From CADEDH01 sp039201605 (lineage in GTDB: Bacteria > Actinomycetota > Acidimicrobiia > Acidimicrobiales > SZUA-35), in NCBI GenBank assembly GCA_039201605.1, contig JBCCRO010000023.1, positions 25,682 to 89,681 of the forward strand: DNA of 64,000 nt, read 5' to 3'. The first letter of the stretch is position 1; each line of letters opens with the position of its first letter. Under the pieces are notes generated by a model that did no database searches, was not told where the DNA came from, and saw only the letters and a program-made list of their open reading frames with translations. Below are positions 23,338 to 32,208 of this stretch, piece after piece. A program made the translations under genes and the position numbers.

Positions 23338-25428
23338 TCAGTCGGTGAGCAGGGAAGGCAGCGGTTCGGCGTGGACCATGGTCAGGCGTTTGGTGGCCCG
23401 GGTGGCGGCCACGTACAGCGAGCGGGCGCCCTGTGGCTCCTCGGCCAGGATGGCTGCCGGTTCGACCACGACGGTGGCGTCGACCTCCAGACCCTTGACC
23501 AGGCGCACCGGCACCACGGTGATCTGGTGGTTGAGGCCGTCTCTCGGGGCTCGGCCGATCTCGACTCCGGCCTCGTCGAAGCCGTCGACCACCTCGTCAT
23601 AGAGCGAGGTGGGGCAGATGACGGCGACGTTGCCGACGCCGCTCACCGCCGTCTCGGTCGTCACCGTGTCGAGCACGGTGGCGATCAGCTTCTCGGGCGA
23701 CGGGGCGGCCACGAACTCCGGCTCGTCGCCCGAGCTGCGCACCGAGGTGGGCGGCTTCAGGTCGGGTGCGGCCTCGGTGAGGATTTTGGCCGCCAGATCC
23801 ATGGCCGGACCGGGGATGCGGTAGCCGACCGTCAACTCCCGGCGGGACGGGGGGCGGCGATCGGGAAGGTGCTCCAGGATCTCCTCCCAGCTCTGGTGGG
23901 CCCAGGCCCCGGTCGACTGGGCGATGTCGCCGACGATGGTCATCGACCCGTTGAGCGAGCGGCGGGTGAGCATGCGGAGCTGCATGGGCGAGAGATCCTG
24001 GGCCTCGTCAACCACCAGGTGGCCGTACGTCCGGAACTCGTCGATGCCCTTGCGCTTGACCTTGGGGCCCAGGATCTCCCGGGCCTCGTCGAGCACGGGC
24101 ACGTCATCGACGGTCCAGATCACCTTGGCGGCGTCGGCCCCCTCGGCCCACGGCCGGTAGAGCGACGTGCGCTCGGCGTCGGTCAGCTTGGACGGCGCCG
24201 CCGAGCGCACGAGCGCCTTCGAGCCGTACAGGTCGTGCAGCAGCTGCGCCGGTGACAGTCGGGGCCACATCCACGTCAGGGCGGCCCGAACGTCCTCGTG
24301 ATCGGCCAACTGATCGGTCACCGTATCGACCGGGAGGCCGTCGGGATGATCCTCGGCGAGGGCCTCGAACACCGACGCCTCCACGTACTTGCGGGCGGCG
24401 TTGTGGGTGCGGAAACGACGGCGCGCCTCGGCCACGATCTGTTCGCTTCGGGCCACCGTCAGACGGACCCGGCGCACGCCGATGCCGACCACCAGGTCCC
24501 GACGGAGGGGACGCTGGCGATCCTTCAGGGCCCGGCGGACGAGGTTGACCATGCGGAGGTCGCCCTTGATGCGGGCGGCGAGATCGTCGTCGCGCCCGGC
24601 GACGCGGATGTCGGGCACCAGGTCGGCCAGCACCGCCATCTCCACCCCGGCCTCGCCGAGGGAGGGCAGCACCTGCTCGATGTAGCCGAGGAAGAGCCGG
24701 TTTGGCCCGATGACGAGCACGCCCTGGCCATCCAGGGGAAAGCGATGGGTGTAGAGGAGGTAGGCGGCGCGATGGAGGGCGACCACCGTCTTGCCGGTTC
24801 CGGGCCCGCCCTGGACCACCAGCACGCCGGGGAGGGGTGCGCGGATGATCTCGTCCTGCTCGCCCTGGATGGTGCCGATGATGTCGCTCAGGCGACCGGT
24901 GCGGTTCTCTTCGAGAGCGGCGATGAGGGCGCCCTCGCCCCGCAGCTCCCGCCCGTTGATGGTCACCTGGCCGTTGACCGCGGCCTCGCCGAAGAACTCG
25001 TCCTCCAGCGCGAGCAGCGTCCGCCCCCGCGAGGTGAAGTGACGCCGGCGGACCAGGCCCTGGGGGTCACCGCCGGTGGCCCGGTAGAACGACTCTGCGA
25101 CCGGGGCCCGCCAGTCGACGATGAGGGGCTCCTGCTCCTCGCTGGCCACCGCCACCCGACCGATGTGGTAGCTGCCTGCGCCGTCATCCTCCGACTGGTC
25201 GATCCGACCGAAGCACAGCGACCGCTCGCCCAACTCCAGCTGATTCAGCCGGGAGGCGATGCTCTCGTTGATGACCTCGCGCTCCCAGCGGGCCTGGTTG
25301 GTGCCACCCCGGCCCACCTCGACCATGTTCTTGAGGCGAAGCGCCTCGTCCCGTGCCTCGTCAAGCCGTTCATAGGCCCGATCGATGTGCGCCTGCTCCT
25401 CAGCCAGCTCGGGATGTGTGTCAGTCAC
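23338..25428 (-). CDS. helD: HelD/HelR-type superfamily 1 ATPase (RNA polymerase recycling factor)
   Basis: The 696-aa protein has the HelD plan: an N-terminal coiled-coil arm (EEQAHIDRAYERLDEARDE), a split UvrD-like ATPase with Walker A GGPGTGKTVVALHRAAYLLY near residue 209, an insertion domain, Walker B VVDEAQDLSPMQLRML near 473, and a C-terminal YVAATRATKRL motif. Actinobacterial HelD/HelR removes stalled RNA polymerase from DNA and can protect it from rifamycins. The gene is often annotated as helicase IV or UvrD-like. It is single, convergent with argS and divergent from hemE across 80 bases. Confidence 0.9.
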   Translation of the reverse strand: MTDTHPELAEEQAHIDRAYERLDEARDEALRLKNMVEVGRGGTNQARWEREVINESIASRLNQLELGERSLCFGRIDQSEDDGAGSYHIGRVAVASEEQEPLIVDWRAPVAESFYRATGGDPQGLVRRRHFTSRGRTLLALEDEFFGEAAVNGQVTINGRELRGEGALIAALEENRTGRLSDIIGTIQGEQDEIIRAPLPGVLVVQGGPGTGKTVVALHRAAYLLYTHRFPLDGQGVLVIGPNRLFLGYIEQVLPSLGEAGVEMAVLADLVPDIRVAGRDDDLAARIKGDLRMVNLVRRALKDRQRPLRRDLVVGIGVRRVRLTVARSEQIVAEARRRFRTHNAARKYVEASVFEALAEDHPDGLPVDTVTDQLADHEDVRAALTWMWPRLSPAQLLHDLYGSKALVRSAAPSKLTDAERTSLYRPWAEGADAAKVIWTVDDVPVLDEAREILGPKVKRKGIDEFRTYGHLVVDEAQDLSPMQLRMLTRRSLNGSMTIVGDIAQSTGAWAHQSWEEILEHLPDRRPPSRRELTVGYRIPGPAMDLAAKILTEAAPDLKPPTSVRSSGDEPEFVAAPSPEKLIATVLDTVTTETAVSGVGNVAVICPTSLYDEVVDGFDEAGVEIGRAPRDGLNHQITVVPVRLVKGLEVDATVVVEPAAILAEEPQGARSLYVAATRATKRLTMVHAEPLPSLLTD

Positions 25429-25508
25429 CGCACTCCTGACCGGTCCGTCAACGACGAGTACTTCGCGAGGGGGTCATCAATCCTAGTGGGGAGTACCGTG
25501 AACCCCTC

Positions 25509-26600
25509 ATGAGGCGCCACCATGATTCTCCGCTGCTGCGAGCGCTCCGGGGCGAACCGGGCGACCGGGTGCCGGTGTGGTTCATGCGGCAGGCGGGCCG
25601 GTCATTGCCCGAGTATTTCCCGGTCAGAGGCGACGGCACCATCCTCGACGCCATCTCCGTGCCCGAGCGGGCCACCGAGATCACGCTGCAGCCGGTGCGA
25701 CGCTACGGGGTGGACGCCGCCATCCTCTTCTCCGACATCGTGACCCCGGTGTGGGCCAGCGGATTCGGGATCGACATCACACCCGGCGTCGGGCCCGAGT
25801 GCGAGAAGCCGTTCGCCTCGGCCGCCGACCTCGACCGGCTCCGCCCCCTCGATCCGGCCACCGACCTCGCCTTCCAGACCGAGACGGTCACCCAGTTGGT
25901 GGCCGAGCTCGACGTGCCCCTCATCGGGTTCGCCGGGGCCCCGTTCACCTTGGCCGCCTACCTGGTCGAGGGGCGGCCGAGTCGCGACTACGCCAAGGTC
26001 AAGTCGCTGATGGCGGGCGAGCCGGAGTTGTGGCACGCCCTGTGTGAACGCCTGGCCGACCAGGCCATCGCCACCCTCACCGCCCAGGTGGCGGCGGGTG
26101 CGTCGGCCATCCAACTGTTCGACTCGTGGGCCGGAGCCCTCCACCCGGACCACTACCGCCGGTTCGTGTCCCCCCACAGCGAGCGGATCATGGCCGCCAT
26201 GGCCGACCTCGGCGTTCCCCGCCTCCACTTCGGGATCAACACCGGCGAGCTGCTCGACCAGATGGCCGCCGTCGGGGCCGACGGTGTCGGCGTCGACTGG
26301 CGCACCCCGCTCACCGTGGCCCGGGCCCGCACCGGGGGCGCCGACAGCGGGATCACCCTGCAGGGCAACCTCGACCCCGCCCTGGTGCTCAGCCCGTGGG
26401 AGACGGTGGAGGCCGAGGTGCGACGGGTGCTCGACGACAACGGCGGTCACCCGGCCCACATCTTCAACCTCGGCCACGGTGTGCTCCCCCAGACCGATCC
26501 GGAGATCCTGGAACGGGTGGTGGCCCTCGTCCACGACATCGGGCAGGCCGCCGGGGTCGACGTCTACACCCCGGTGTCCGAACCCGGTCCGACGGCGTGA
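25509..26600 (+). CDS. hemE: Uroporphyrinogen decarboxylase
   Basis: The enzyme removes four acetate carboxyls from uroporphyrinogen III to give coproporphyrinogen III. The 363-aa length is typical. Hallmarks are PVWFMRQAGRSLPEY near residue 20 with the substrate-binding arginine, the FSDI segment, GFAGAPFTLAAYLVEG, the FDSWAGAL segment, and a C-terminal FNLGHGVLPQTDPE signature. The stop overlaps the GTG of cgoX (GTGA at 26597-26600), and the following gene overlaps in turn, so hemE, cgoX and the Lnt-like gene form a coupled operon. Confidence 0.97.
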   Translation: MRRHHDSPLLRALRGEPGDRVPVWFMRQAGRSLPEYFPVRGDGTILDAISVPERATEITLQPVRRYGVDAAILFSDIVTPVWASGFGIDITPGVGPECEKPFASAADLDRLRPLDPATDLAFQTETVTQLVAELDVPLIGFAGAPFTLAAYLVEGRPSRDYAKVKSLMAGEPELWHALCERLADQAIATLTAQVAAGASAIQLFDSWAGALHPDHYRRFVSPHSERIMAAMADLGVPRLHFGINTGELLDQMAAVGADGVGVDWRTPLTVARARTGGADSGITLQGNLDPALVLSPWETVEAEVRRVLDDNGGHPAHIFNLGHGVLPQTDPEILERVVALVHDIGQAAGVDVYTPVSEPGPTA

Positions 26601-28027
26601 CCCGGGGGCGGGCCCGGGCGGTGGTGGTCGGCGGCGGGATCGCCGGTCTGGTCGCCGCCTACGACCTGGTGCGGGCGGGCTGGACCGTCGACGTCCACGA
26701 GGCCGCCGACCGGTGGGGTGGCAAGGTGTGGTCGAGCCCCGTCGGCGATCGGGTGGTCGACGCCGGCCCCGACGCCTTCCTGGCCCGGGTCGAGCCCGGC
26801 CGTCGGCTGTGCGCCGATCTCGGTCTGGAGTCGGAGCTGACCAGCCCGGTGTCGCCCGTGCCCGCCTACCTGGCCCGCGACGGCCGCCTCCATCCGCTCC
26901 CCGCCGGTTCGATGCTGGGCGTGCCAACCGATCTCGACGTCCTCCGCCGCGGCGGGCTCATCTCACCCGAGGGCATCGCCGCCGCCGAGACCGACCGCAC
27001 CGCCCCCGCCACCCCGATCCGCACCGCATCCCCCGAGAGCCCGGGCGGCGTCATCGACGACATCTCGGTCGGCGCCTACTGCCGGGCCCGCCTCGGCGAC
27101 GAGATCACCGACCGCCTGATCGATCCGCTGCTCGGCGGGATCAACGCCTCCGACATCGACTCGCTCAGCCTGCGGGCCGGGGCCCCGCTGCTGGCCGACG
27201 CCGCCGACCAGGGCCCCTCGCTCATCGACGAGCTGGCCCGGCTGCGACCCGCCACCGGTGCCACCCTGGGCACGGCCGAAAAGGCGCAGCCGGTGTTCTA
27301 CGGCATCCCGGGCGGCACCGCCCGCATCGTCGACACCGTGCTGGCCGCCCTCGAGGACTCGGGCCGGGCTCGCCTCCATCTCCGGTCGCCGGTGTCCGAC
27401 CTCGACGCCGTGACCGATGGCGCCGGGGCCGAGGGTGCGGGGGCCGGCGACGTGCCCGTGATCATCGGCACCCCCGCCTTCGCCACCGCCGACATCGTGG
27501 CGTCGGTCAGCCCCGACGCCGCGGCGCTGCTGGAGGGGATCGGGTACGCCTCGGTCGCCCAGGCGGTGGTCGAGCTGCCGCGCAGCGCCGTCGGATGCGA
27601 GCTCGACGCCTCCGGCATCCTCTTCCCCCGGGTCGAGGGGACGATGCTCACCGCCTGCACCTGGCTGTCGACCAAGTGGGCCCACTACCGGCGGCCCGAC
27701 TCGGTGCTGCTCCGGCTGTCGTCGGGTCGCTTCGGCGACCGACGCCCGGCCGATCACGACGACGCCTCCCTGATCGCGGCCCTGCTCGACGATCTGCGAA
27801 CGGTGGTGGCCGTCGACGGCACCCCGATCGCCACCCGGGTCCTGCGCTGGGACCGGGCCTTCCCCCAGTACGCCCCCGGCCACCTCGGCCGGGTTGCCGC
27901 CATCACCGACGCCCTGGCCGCCGACGCGCCGAACGTGCGCCTGGTCGGCGCCGCCTACCGGGGCATCGGCCTGCCTGCGTGCATCGACGACGGCCGCACG
28001 GCGGCTCAGGAGCTCCTCGATGGCTGA
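26597..28027 (+). CDS. cgoX: FAD-dependent coproporphyrinogen III oxidase (CgoX/HemY type)
   Basis: The 476-aa flavoprotein starts with the dinucleotide-binding motif VVVGGGIAGLVAAYDL and an acidic residue after the second strand. It continues with GGKVWSS, a DAGPDAF segment, SVGAYCRARLGDEI, a segment with DPLLGGINASDI, and a C-terminal GAAYRGIGLPACI FAD-binding region. Sequence alone does not separate CgoX from protoporphyrinogen oxidase. The ChdC gene at 45417-46100 and the actinobacterial setting indicate the coproporphyrin branch, where this enzyme oxidises coproporphyrinogen III to coproporphyrin III. The chelatase gene is not in the window. GTG start overlaps hemE, and the 3' end overlaps the next gene by eight bases. 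Confidence 0.9.
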   Translation: MTRGRARAVVVGGGIAGLVAAYDLVRAGWTVDVHEAADRWGGKVWSSPVGDRVVDAGPDAFLARVEPGRRLCADLGLESELTSPVSPVPAYLARDGRLHPLPAGSMLGVPTDLDVLRRGGLISPEGIAAAETDRTAPATPIRTASPESPGGVIDDISVGAYCRARLGDEITDRLIDPLLGGINASDIDSLSLRAGAPLLADAADQGPSLIDELARLRPATGATLGTAEKAQPVFYGIPGGTARIVDTVLAALEDSGRARLHLRSPVSDLDAVTDGAGAEGAGAGDVPVIIGTPAFATADIVASVSPDAAALLEGIGYASVAQAVVELPRSAVGCELDASGILFPRVEGTMLTACTWLSTKWAHYRRPDSVLLRLSSGRFGDRRPADHDDASLIAALLDDLRTVVAVDGTPIATRVLRWDRAFPQYAPGHLGRVAAITDALAADAPNVRLVGAAYRGIGLPACIDDGRTAAQELLDG

Positions 28028-29690
28028 GACATCCCCGACCACCGACACCCCGGCCACCGACACCCCGGCCACCGACACCCCGACTGCCGACACCCCGAGC
28101 GCCGACACCCCGACCGCCGACACCGCACCATCGGCTCCGCCGGCCGGCGGAGCGACCGCCGTCGGTGATCGCCTGCCGTGGCTGCGGGCCGTGGTCGCCG
28201 GCGTCTGCCTCGCCGGTTCGGTCCCGCCGTGGGGGTGGTGGCCGCTTGCCTTCATCGGCATCGCCCTGCTCGACGGGCTCCTGGCCAACCGCAGCGCCCG
28301 CTCCCGGGCGGCCCGGGCCTGGGTGGTCGCCGCCGCCTGGCTATACCCGGCGACGCTGTGGATGTGGGACCTGACCGCGCCCGGCTACGTCGTGGCGGGG
28401 TCGCTGTTCGCCGCCTACTTCGCCATCGCCGCCGCCCTCACCCCCTCCGGCCCCGAGCGCCGCATCGTCCTGCCCCTCACCATCGCCCTGGCCGAGTGGG
28501 CCCGGTGGTCATGGCCCTTCGGCGGGGTGCCCCTGGCCCACCTCGCCCTCAGCCAGGTCGACACCCCGCTCGGCTGGGCGGCCCGCCTCGGCGGTTCACT
28601 GCTCGTCGTCGTCCTCGTGGTGGTGGTCGGCCAGGCCCTGGCGGCCGCCTTCGATGCGGCCAGGGCCTCGATCGGCCAGGCGGACGCCGGGCGCACCGGC
28701 GACGCCGAGGGCGAGGGCCGGGCGGGGTCGGGCCGGGCCGCCGCCATCGGGGTCGCCGTCGCCGTTGGCGTGGTCGGCGCCGCCGCTCTCCACCCACGGG
28801 CCGACGTGGTCGACACCGTCGACATCGCCCTGGTCCAGGGCGGCGGGGCCCAGCAGACCCGGGCCTCCTCCAGCCAGCAGCCGGTCGTTCTCGGTCGCCA
28901 CATCGAGGCCTCCCGCTACCTGGATCAACCGGTCGACCTGGTCATCTGGCCGGAGAACGTGGTCAACCCCGGCCGATATCTGGCCCAGGGCGATGCCGAG
29001 GCCCTGGTCCGCCAGGTGGCGGCCGAGACCGACGCCAGCGTGCTCGCCGGCTGGTTCTACCCCGACGGCGGCAACACGGTGAACTACCACTCGACGATCA
29101 CCCCCGACGGCGACGAGATCGATCGCTACGACAAGGTCAAACTCGTGCCCTTCGGCGAGTACGTGCCGCTCCGGGGCCTGATCGAACAGATCAACGACGA
29201 GATCCCGACCCGGGACGTGCGCCCCGGCACGGTCGACAACGTGCTCGACACCCCGGTCGGGCCCGTCGGCGTGTCGATCTCCTGGGAGGGTTTCTTCGAG
29301 GTCCGGGCCCGGGCCGCCGTGCGCGACGGGGCCCAGGTGCTCGCCAACCCGACCAACGGCTCGTCCTACTGGCTCACCCAGGTCCAGACGCAGCAGGTGG
29401 CCTCCAACCAGCTGCGGGCCCTGGAGAACGATCGCTGGGTGCTCCAGGTGGCCCCGACCGGTTTCTCGGCCGTGGTCGACCCCGACGGCACGGTCGTCCA
29501 GCGGACCGGAATCAGCGAGCGGGCCACCCTGGTCGACACCGTCGAGATGCGGTCCGGCCGCACCCTGGCCTCGATCGTCGGGTTCTGGCCCGTGGTCCTG
29601 GCCGCGGCCGCCGCCCTGGTGTGGGCCCACCGCAGGCGGTTGGGCGACCTTCAGTCGTTGAGGTCGTCGGGTCCACCGGCCCGGGCGTAG
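28020..29690 (+). CDS. lnt: Apolipoprotein N-acyltransferase-like protein with Ser in place of the catalytic Cys
   Basis: The protein has about eight hydrophobic segments followed by a nitrilase-type domain, the Lnt plan. Lnt adds the third acyl chain to lipoproteins using Glu-Lys-Cys. Glu is visible in LVIWPENVVNP (near 311) and Lys in DKVKLVPFGEYVPLRG (near 372). The nucleophile site reads VSISWEGFFE (codon TCC near residue 419), where ICYE- or ICWE-like sequence with Cys is usual. Activity is therefore uncertain: a lineage-wide variant, an altered nucleophile or a non-acyltransferase role are all possible. The N-terminus carries a TDTPA repeat before the first membrane helix. It overlaps cgoX by eight bases and the convergent gene by 40. 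Confidence 0.8.
   Translation: MAETSPTTDTPATDTPATDTPTADTPSADTPTADTAPSAPPAGGATAVGDRLPWLRAVVAGVCLAGSVPPWGWWPLAFIGIALLDGLLANRSARSRAARAWVVAAAWLYPATLWMWDLTAPGYVVAGSLFAAYFAIAAALTPSGPERRIVLPLTIALAEWARWSWPFGGVPLAHLALSQVDTPLGWAARLGGSLLVVVLVVVVGQALAAAFDAARASIGQADAGRTGDAEGEGRAGSGRAAAIGVAVAVGVVGAAALHPRADVVDTVDIALVQGGGAQQTRASSSQQPVVLGRHIEASRYLDQPVDLVIWPENVVNPGRYLAQGDAEALVRQVAAETDASVLAGWFYPDGGNTVNYHSTITPDGDEIDRYDKVKLVPFGEYVPLRGLIEQINDEIPTRDVRPGTVDNVLDTPVGPVGVSISWEGFFEVRARAAVRDGAQVLANPTNGSSYWLTQVQTQQVASNQLRALENDRWVLQVAPTGFSAVVDPDGTVVQRTGISERATLVDTVEMRSGRTLASIVGFWPVVLAAAAALVWAHRRRLGDLQSLRSSGPPARA
28040..28124 (+). repeat. 15-base tandem repeat at the start of the Lnt-like gene
   Basis: About six units of ACCGACACCCCGGCC-like sequence encode TDTPA, TDTPT, ADTPS and similar pentapeptides, giving an acidic, Pro/Thr-rich cytoplasmic leader. 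In-frame units mean copy-number change would not break the gene. Confidence 0.75.
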
Positions 29691-30925
29691 AGCCCGACGA
29701 CGCCGGAGTCGCTGAACGCACGGGTGGCGACCGTGGCCACCGACAGCACCCCCATGGCGAAGAGGAACACGCCGATGTTGGGGAGGAAGGCGTCGAACTC
29801 GACGACGGTCAGTTCGTCGATGGGCACCCCGTCGATCTCCGCCTCGCCCGTGACCTCGTCGAACTCGACGTCGACGGTGGCGAACAGCGGGAAGACGGCG
29901 AACTGGGCGATGCCGTTGATGATCGAGTTGACCACCTGGACCAGGAGCCAGAGCAGCACCAGTCGGCCGAGCAGCGGCCAGAACCGGTTCTTCGACAGCT
30001 CCCACGTGGTGCGGAACGGGTTGACACCGGGAGGCCCGACGGCGAGCGAGGTGAGGAAGAAGGCGAAGACCCGCACCCAGAGGAAGATGATGAGCGGCAG
30101 GAGGAGGAGCCCGATCAGGAACACGATGCCGAGCACGCCGAACACCCCGGGGGCCACCCGGTCTTCTGGACCGTCGAAGGAGATCAGCGAGGCGCCGAGC
30201 AGGAAGACCAGAACGGCGATCGCACCGAGGACCACCGTCACGCCGAGGCTCAACAGGAGACCCCAGCCGATCGTCCGGGGCAGCCGTCGGAAGCCGTAGC
30301 CGAGCGACTCCCCGATCGACTCCGGCCGCTGGACGTGACCGCGGTGCAGCTGGTGTTGGGCGGCCAGGCGACCGACCAGCTGGAGCACGATGGCCACCAC
30401 GGTGCCGGCGATGGCCAGGATCAGCAGCGACGCCGAAAAGCCGGTGAGTTCGTCGATCCGGGTGTCCCAGGCGAGGTTGCCGACGAAGAAGTACCAGAGC
30501 ACGACGGCGAGGATCCACCCGATGTAGGGCAGGCCGAACAACAGGACCATCACCGGGAGCACCCGGTCGAACAGGACGCCGACCAGCGAGCTCAGCCAGG
30601 AACCGAGGTCGCCCAGGCCGTGGGCCGGACCGAAGCCGCCCGAACCGGTGTAGACGGCGGGCTGCCCGTACTGGCCCGGTTGCCCGTACTGACCCGGTTG
30701 CCCATACTGACCCTGGGGTCCGCCGGCGGAGAAGGGGACGGGACCGGGTTGACCGGCTCCGGGCGGTGCGACGCCGGGGGCCGCACCAGGCACACCGGCC
30801 GCACCGGCTTCACCGCCGGCCGGGGCGACCGATTCGGTCCAACGGGTACCGTCCCAGTAGCGGATCTGGCCGGCGTCGTTGGGGTCCGGGTACCACCCCG
30901 GCACCGGGCTCGAAGAACTCGTCAT
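29651..30925 (-). CDS. DUF2510-containing multi-pass membrane protein
   Basis: Residues 8-31 match DUF2510 (PGWYPDPNDAG, then RYWDGTRWTE), a short Trp-rich motif common in actinobacterial membrane proteins. A Pro/Gly region with repeated GQYGQP units follows. The remaining ~290 residues hold six or so membrane helices, with VGRLAAQHQLHRG and a WELSKNRFWPLLGR-like element that resembles the membrane domain seen next to glycerophosphodiester phosphodiesterases and in DUF4013-type proteins. An external acidic loop separates the last two helices. The function is unknown. The 3' end overlaps the Lnt-like gene by 40 bases in convergent orientation. Confidence 0.85.
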   Translation of the reverse strand: MTSSSSPVPGWYPDPNDAGQIRYWDGTRWTESVAPAGGEAGAAGVPGAAPGVAPPGAGQPGPVPFSAGGPQGQYGQPGQYGQPGQYGQPAVYTGSGGFGPAHGLGDLGSWLSSLVGVLFDRVLPVMVLLFGLPYIGWILAVVLWYFFVGNLAWDTRIDELTGFSASLLILAIAGTVVAIVLQLVGRLAAQHQLHRGHVQRPESIGESLGYGFRRLPRTIGWGLLLSLGVTVVLGAIAVLVFLLGASLISFDGPEDRVAPGVFGVLGIVFLIGLLLLPLIIFLWVRVFAFFLTSLAVGPPGVNPFRTTWELSKNRFWPLLGRLVLLWLLVQVVNSIINGIAQFAVFPLFATVDVEFDEVTGEAEIDGVPIDELTVVEFDAFLPNIGVFLFAMGVLSVATVATRAFSDSGVVGLYARAGGPDDLND

Positions 30926-31068
30926 ACCTGCTTACGCCCTCCCGACCCACGGCCACGTGTCGATGCTGAACCATAGTGGCATCCCCCGACGACCGTCCCC
31001 GGCCACCCTCTATCACCGTCGGCGATGGCATTGTGAATCCACCCCTTGTTCAACTAGGTTGCGCCCCA

Positions 31069-31686
31069 ATGCCGAGGGGGGCCAACGGAACAGCGAAGGG
31101 CCGAGCAGCGGTCGAGGCGGCGCTGCTAGAGGCAGCGGCCGACCTTCTGTCCGAACGCGGGCCGAAGGCGACCAGCGTGCGCGACATCGCGGCGCGCGCC
31201 GGGGTCAACCACGGCCAGGTACACCACTACTTCGGGGGCAAGCGGGGGCTGCTCAAGGCGGCCATGTCGCACCTGGCCCACGACTACTACGAGCGGGTGG
31301 TCGAGCTGTCGGAGGGGCGGTCGCTACCCGTTCCCCTGCCCGTGGTCGACGACCAGCGCTACATCATCGCCGCCCTGCGGGCCACGATCGAGGGCGACAT
31401 GGAGCTGGCCCGTATCGAGATCGAGGAGGGCGTGTCGCTGGCCCGCCGGGTCCTCGATCGCATGACCGTCGTCGCCGGGCGGGACGAGCCAACGTTCGAG
31501 CAGAAGCTCGAGCTGATCGAGGGTACGGCGACGCAGTTGGCCTGGACGGCCTTCGAGCCGTTCCTGTTCATGCTCGGCGACGTCCGACCGGACGAGGAGG
31601 ACGCCATGCGCCAGGCCTTCGTCGACCGGGTCATCCAGCGGGCGTACCGCCGACCTCCAGGAGAAGCGTCACCGGCCCCTGGTTGA
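31069..31686 (+). CDS. TetR-family transcriptional regulator
   Basis: The N-terminal helix-turn-helix is clear: TSVRDIAARAGVNHGQVHHYF, then GGKRGLLKAAM. The 205-aa length is normal, and the C-terminal ligand-binding half is helical. I chose the ATG at 31069, which has no Shine-Dalgarno; a possible promoter (TTGTGA, 18 bases, TAGGTT ending at 31060) would give a leaderless message. A longer frame starts at 30976. The target is unknown. The nearest divergent gene is the DUF2510 membrane protein (30925). The last 56 bases overlap the convergent dtd gene. Confidence 0.85.
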   Translation: MPRGANGTAKGRAAVEAALLEAAADLLSERGPKATSVRDIAARAGVNHGQVHHYFGGKRGLLKAAMSHLAHDYYERVVELSEGRSLPVPLPVVDDQRYIIAALRATIEGDMELARIEIEEGVSLARRVLDRMTVVAGRDEPTFEQKLELIEGTATQLAWTAFEPFLFMLGDVRPDEEDAMRQAFVDRVIQRAYRRPPGEASPAPG

Positions 31687-32086
31687 GCAGGCGCACGTCC
31701 ATGTCGGCCCGGAAGCGGCCGGCGGCGATGCCGACGCCGAGTTGGACCAGCGCGTCGGCGACCAGATCGATGAGCGGCTCGGCCACCTCGGGTCGGGCGG
31801 CGCCGCTGTAGCCCGGGCGGTTGCCACTGCTGGTGTCGCCGTAGAGGGTGAACTGGCTGACGACCAGAATCTCACCGCCGATGTCGAGCACCGAGCGGTT
31901 CATGCGATCTTCATCGTCACGGAAGACGCGCAGCTTCGACAGCTTGGCCGCCAGTTTCCGAGCGTCGGCCGGGGTGTCGTCGTGGGTCACGCCGATGAAG
32001 GCGCACAGGCCCTCGCCGATGGAACCAACCAGCTCATCGTCTACGGTGACTGCGGCTTCGGTCACTCGTTGCACCAGCGCACGCAT
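31631..32086 (-). CDS. dtd: D-aminoacyl-tRNA deacylase
   Basis: Dtd hydrolyses D-amino acids (and glycine mis-attached to tRNA-Ala) from tRNA. The start MRALVQRVTEAAVTVD is typical. Both active-site motifs are present: SQFTLYGDTSSGNRPGYSGAA and the cross-subunit Gly-cisPro motif in NQGPVTLLLEV. Length is 151 aa, normal for the family. Start is the ATG at 32086 rather than an upstream frame to 32140. The 3' end overlaps the tetR gene. Confidence 0.95.
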   Translation of the reverse strand: MRALVQRVTEAAVTVDDELVGSIGEGLCAFIGVTHDDTPADARKLAAKLSKLRVFRDDEDRMNRSVLDIGGEILVVSQFTLYGDTSSGNRPGYSGAARPEVAEPLIDLVADALVQLGVGIAAGRFRADMDVRLLNQGPVTLLLEVGGTPAG

Positions 32087-32208
32087 AGCAGGAGCGACCC
32101 TAGGGCGAACGACGGGAACTACCACCTCGGCGGGAACCAACCGTAGCCTTACAGCGTTAGGTTAGCGCACGCGTTCTCATGAGCGGCGCGGTTCACGAAC
32201 GGAGAGTC

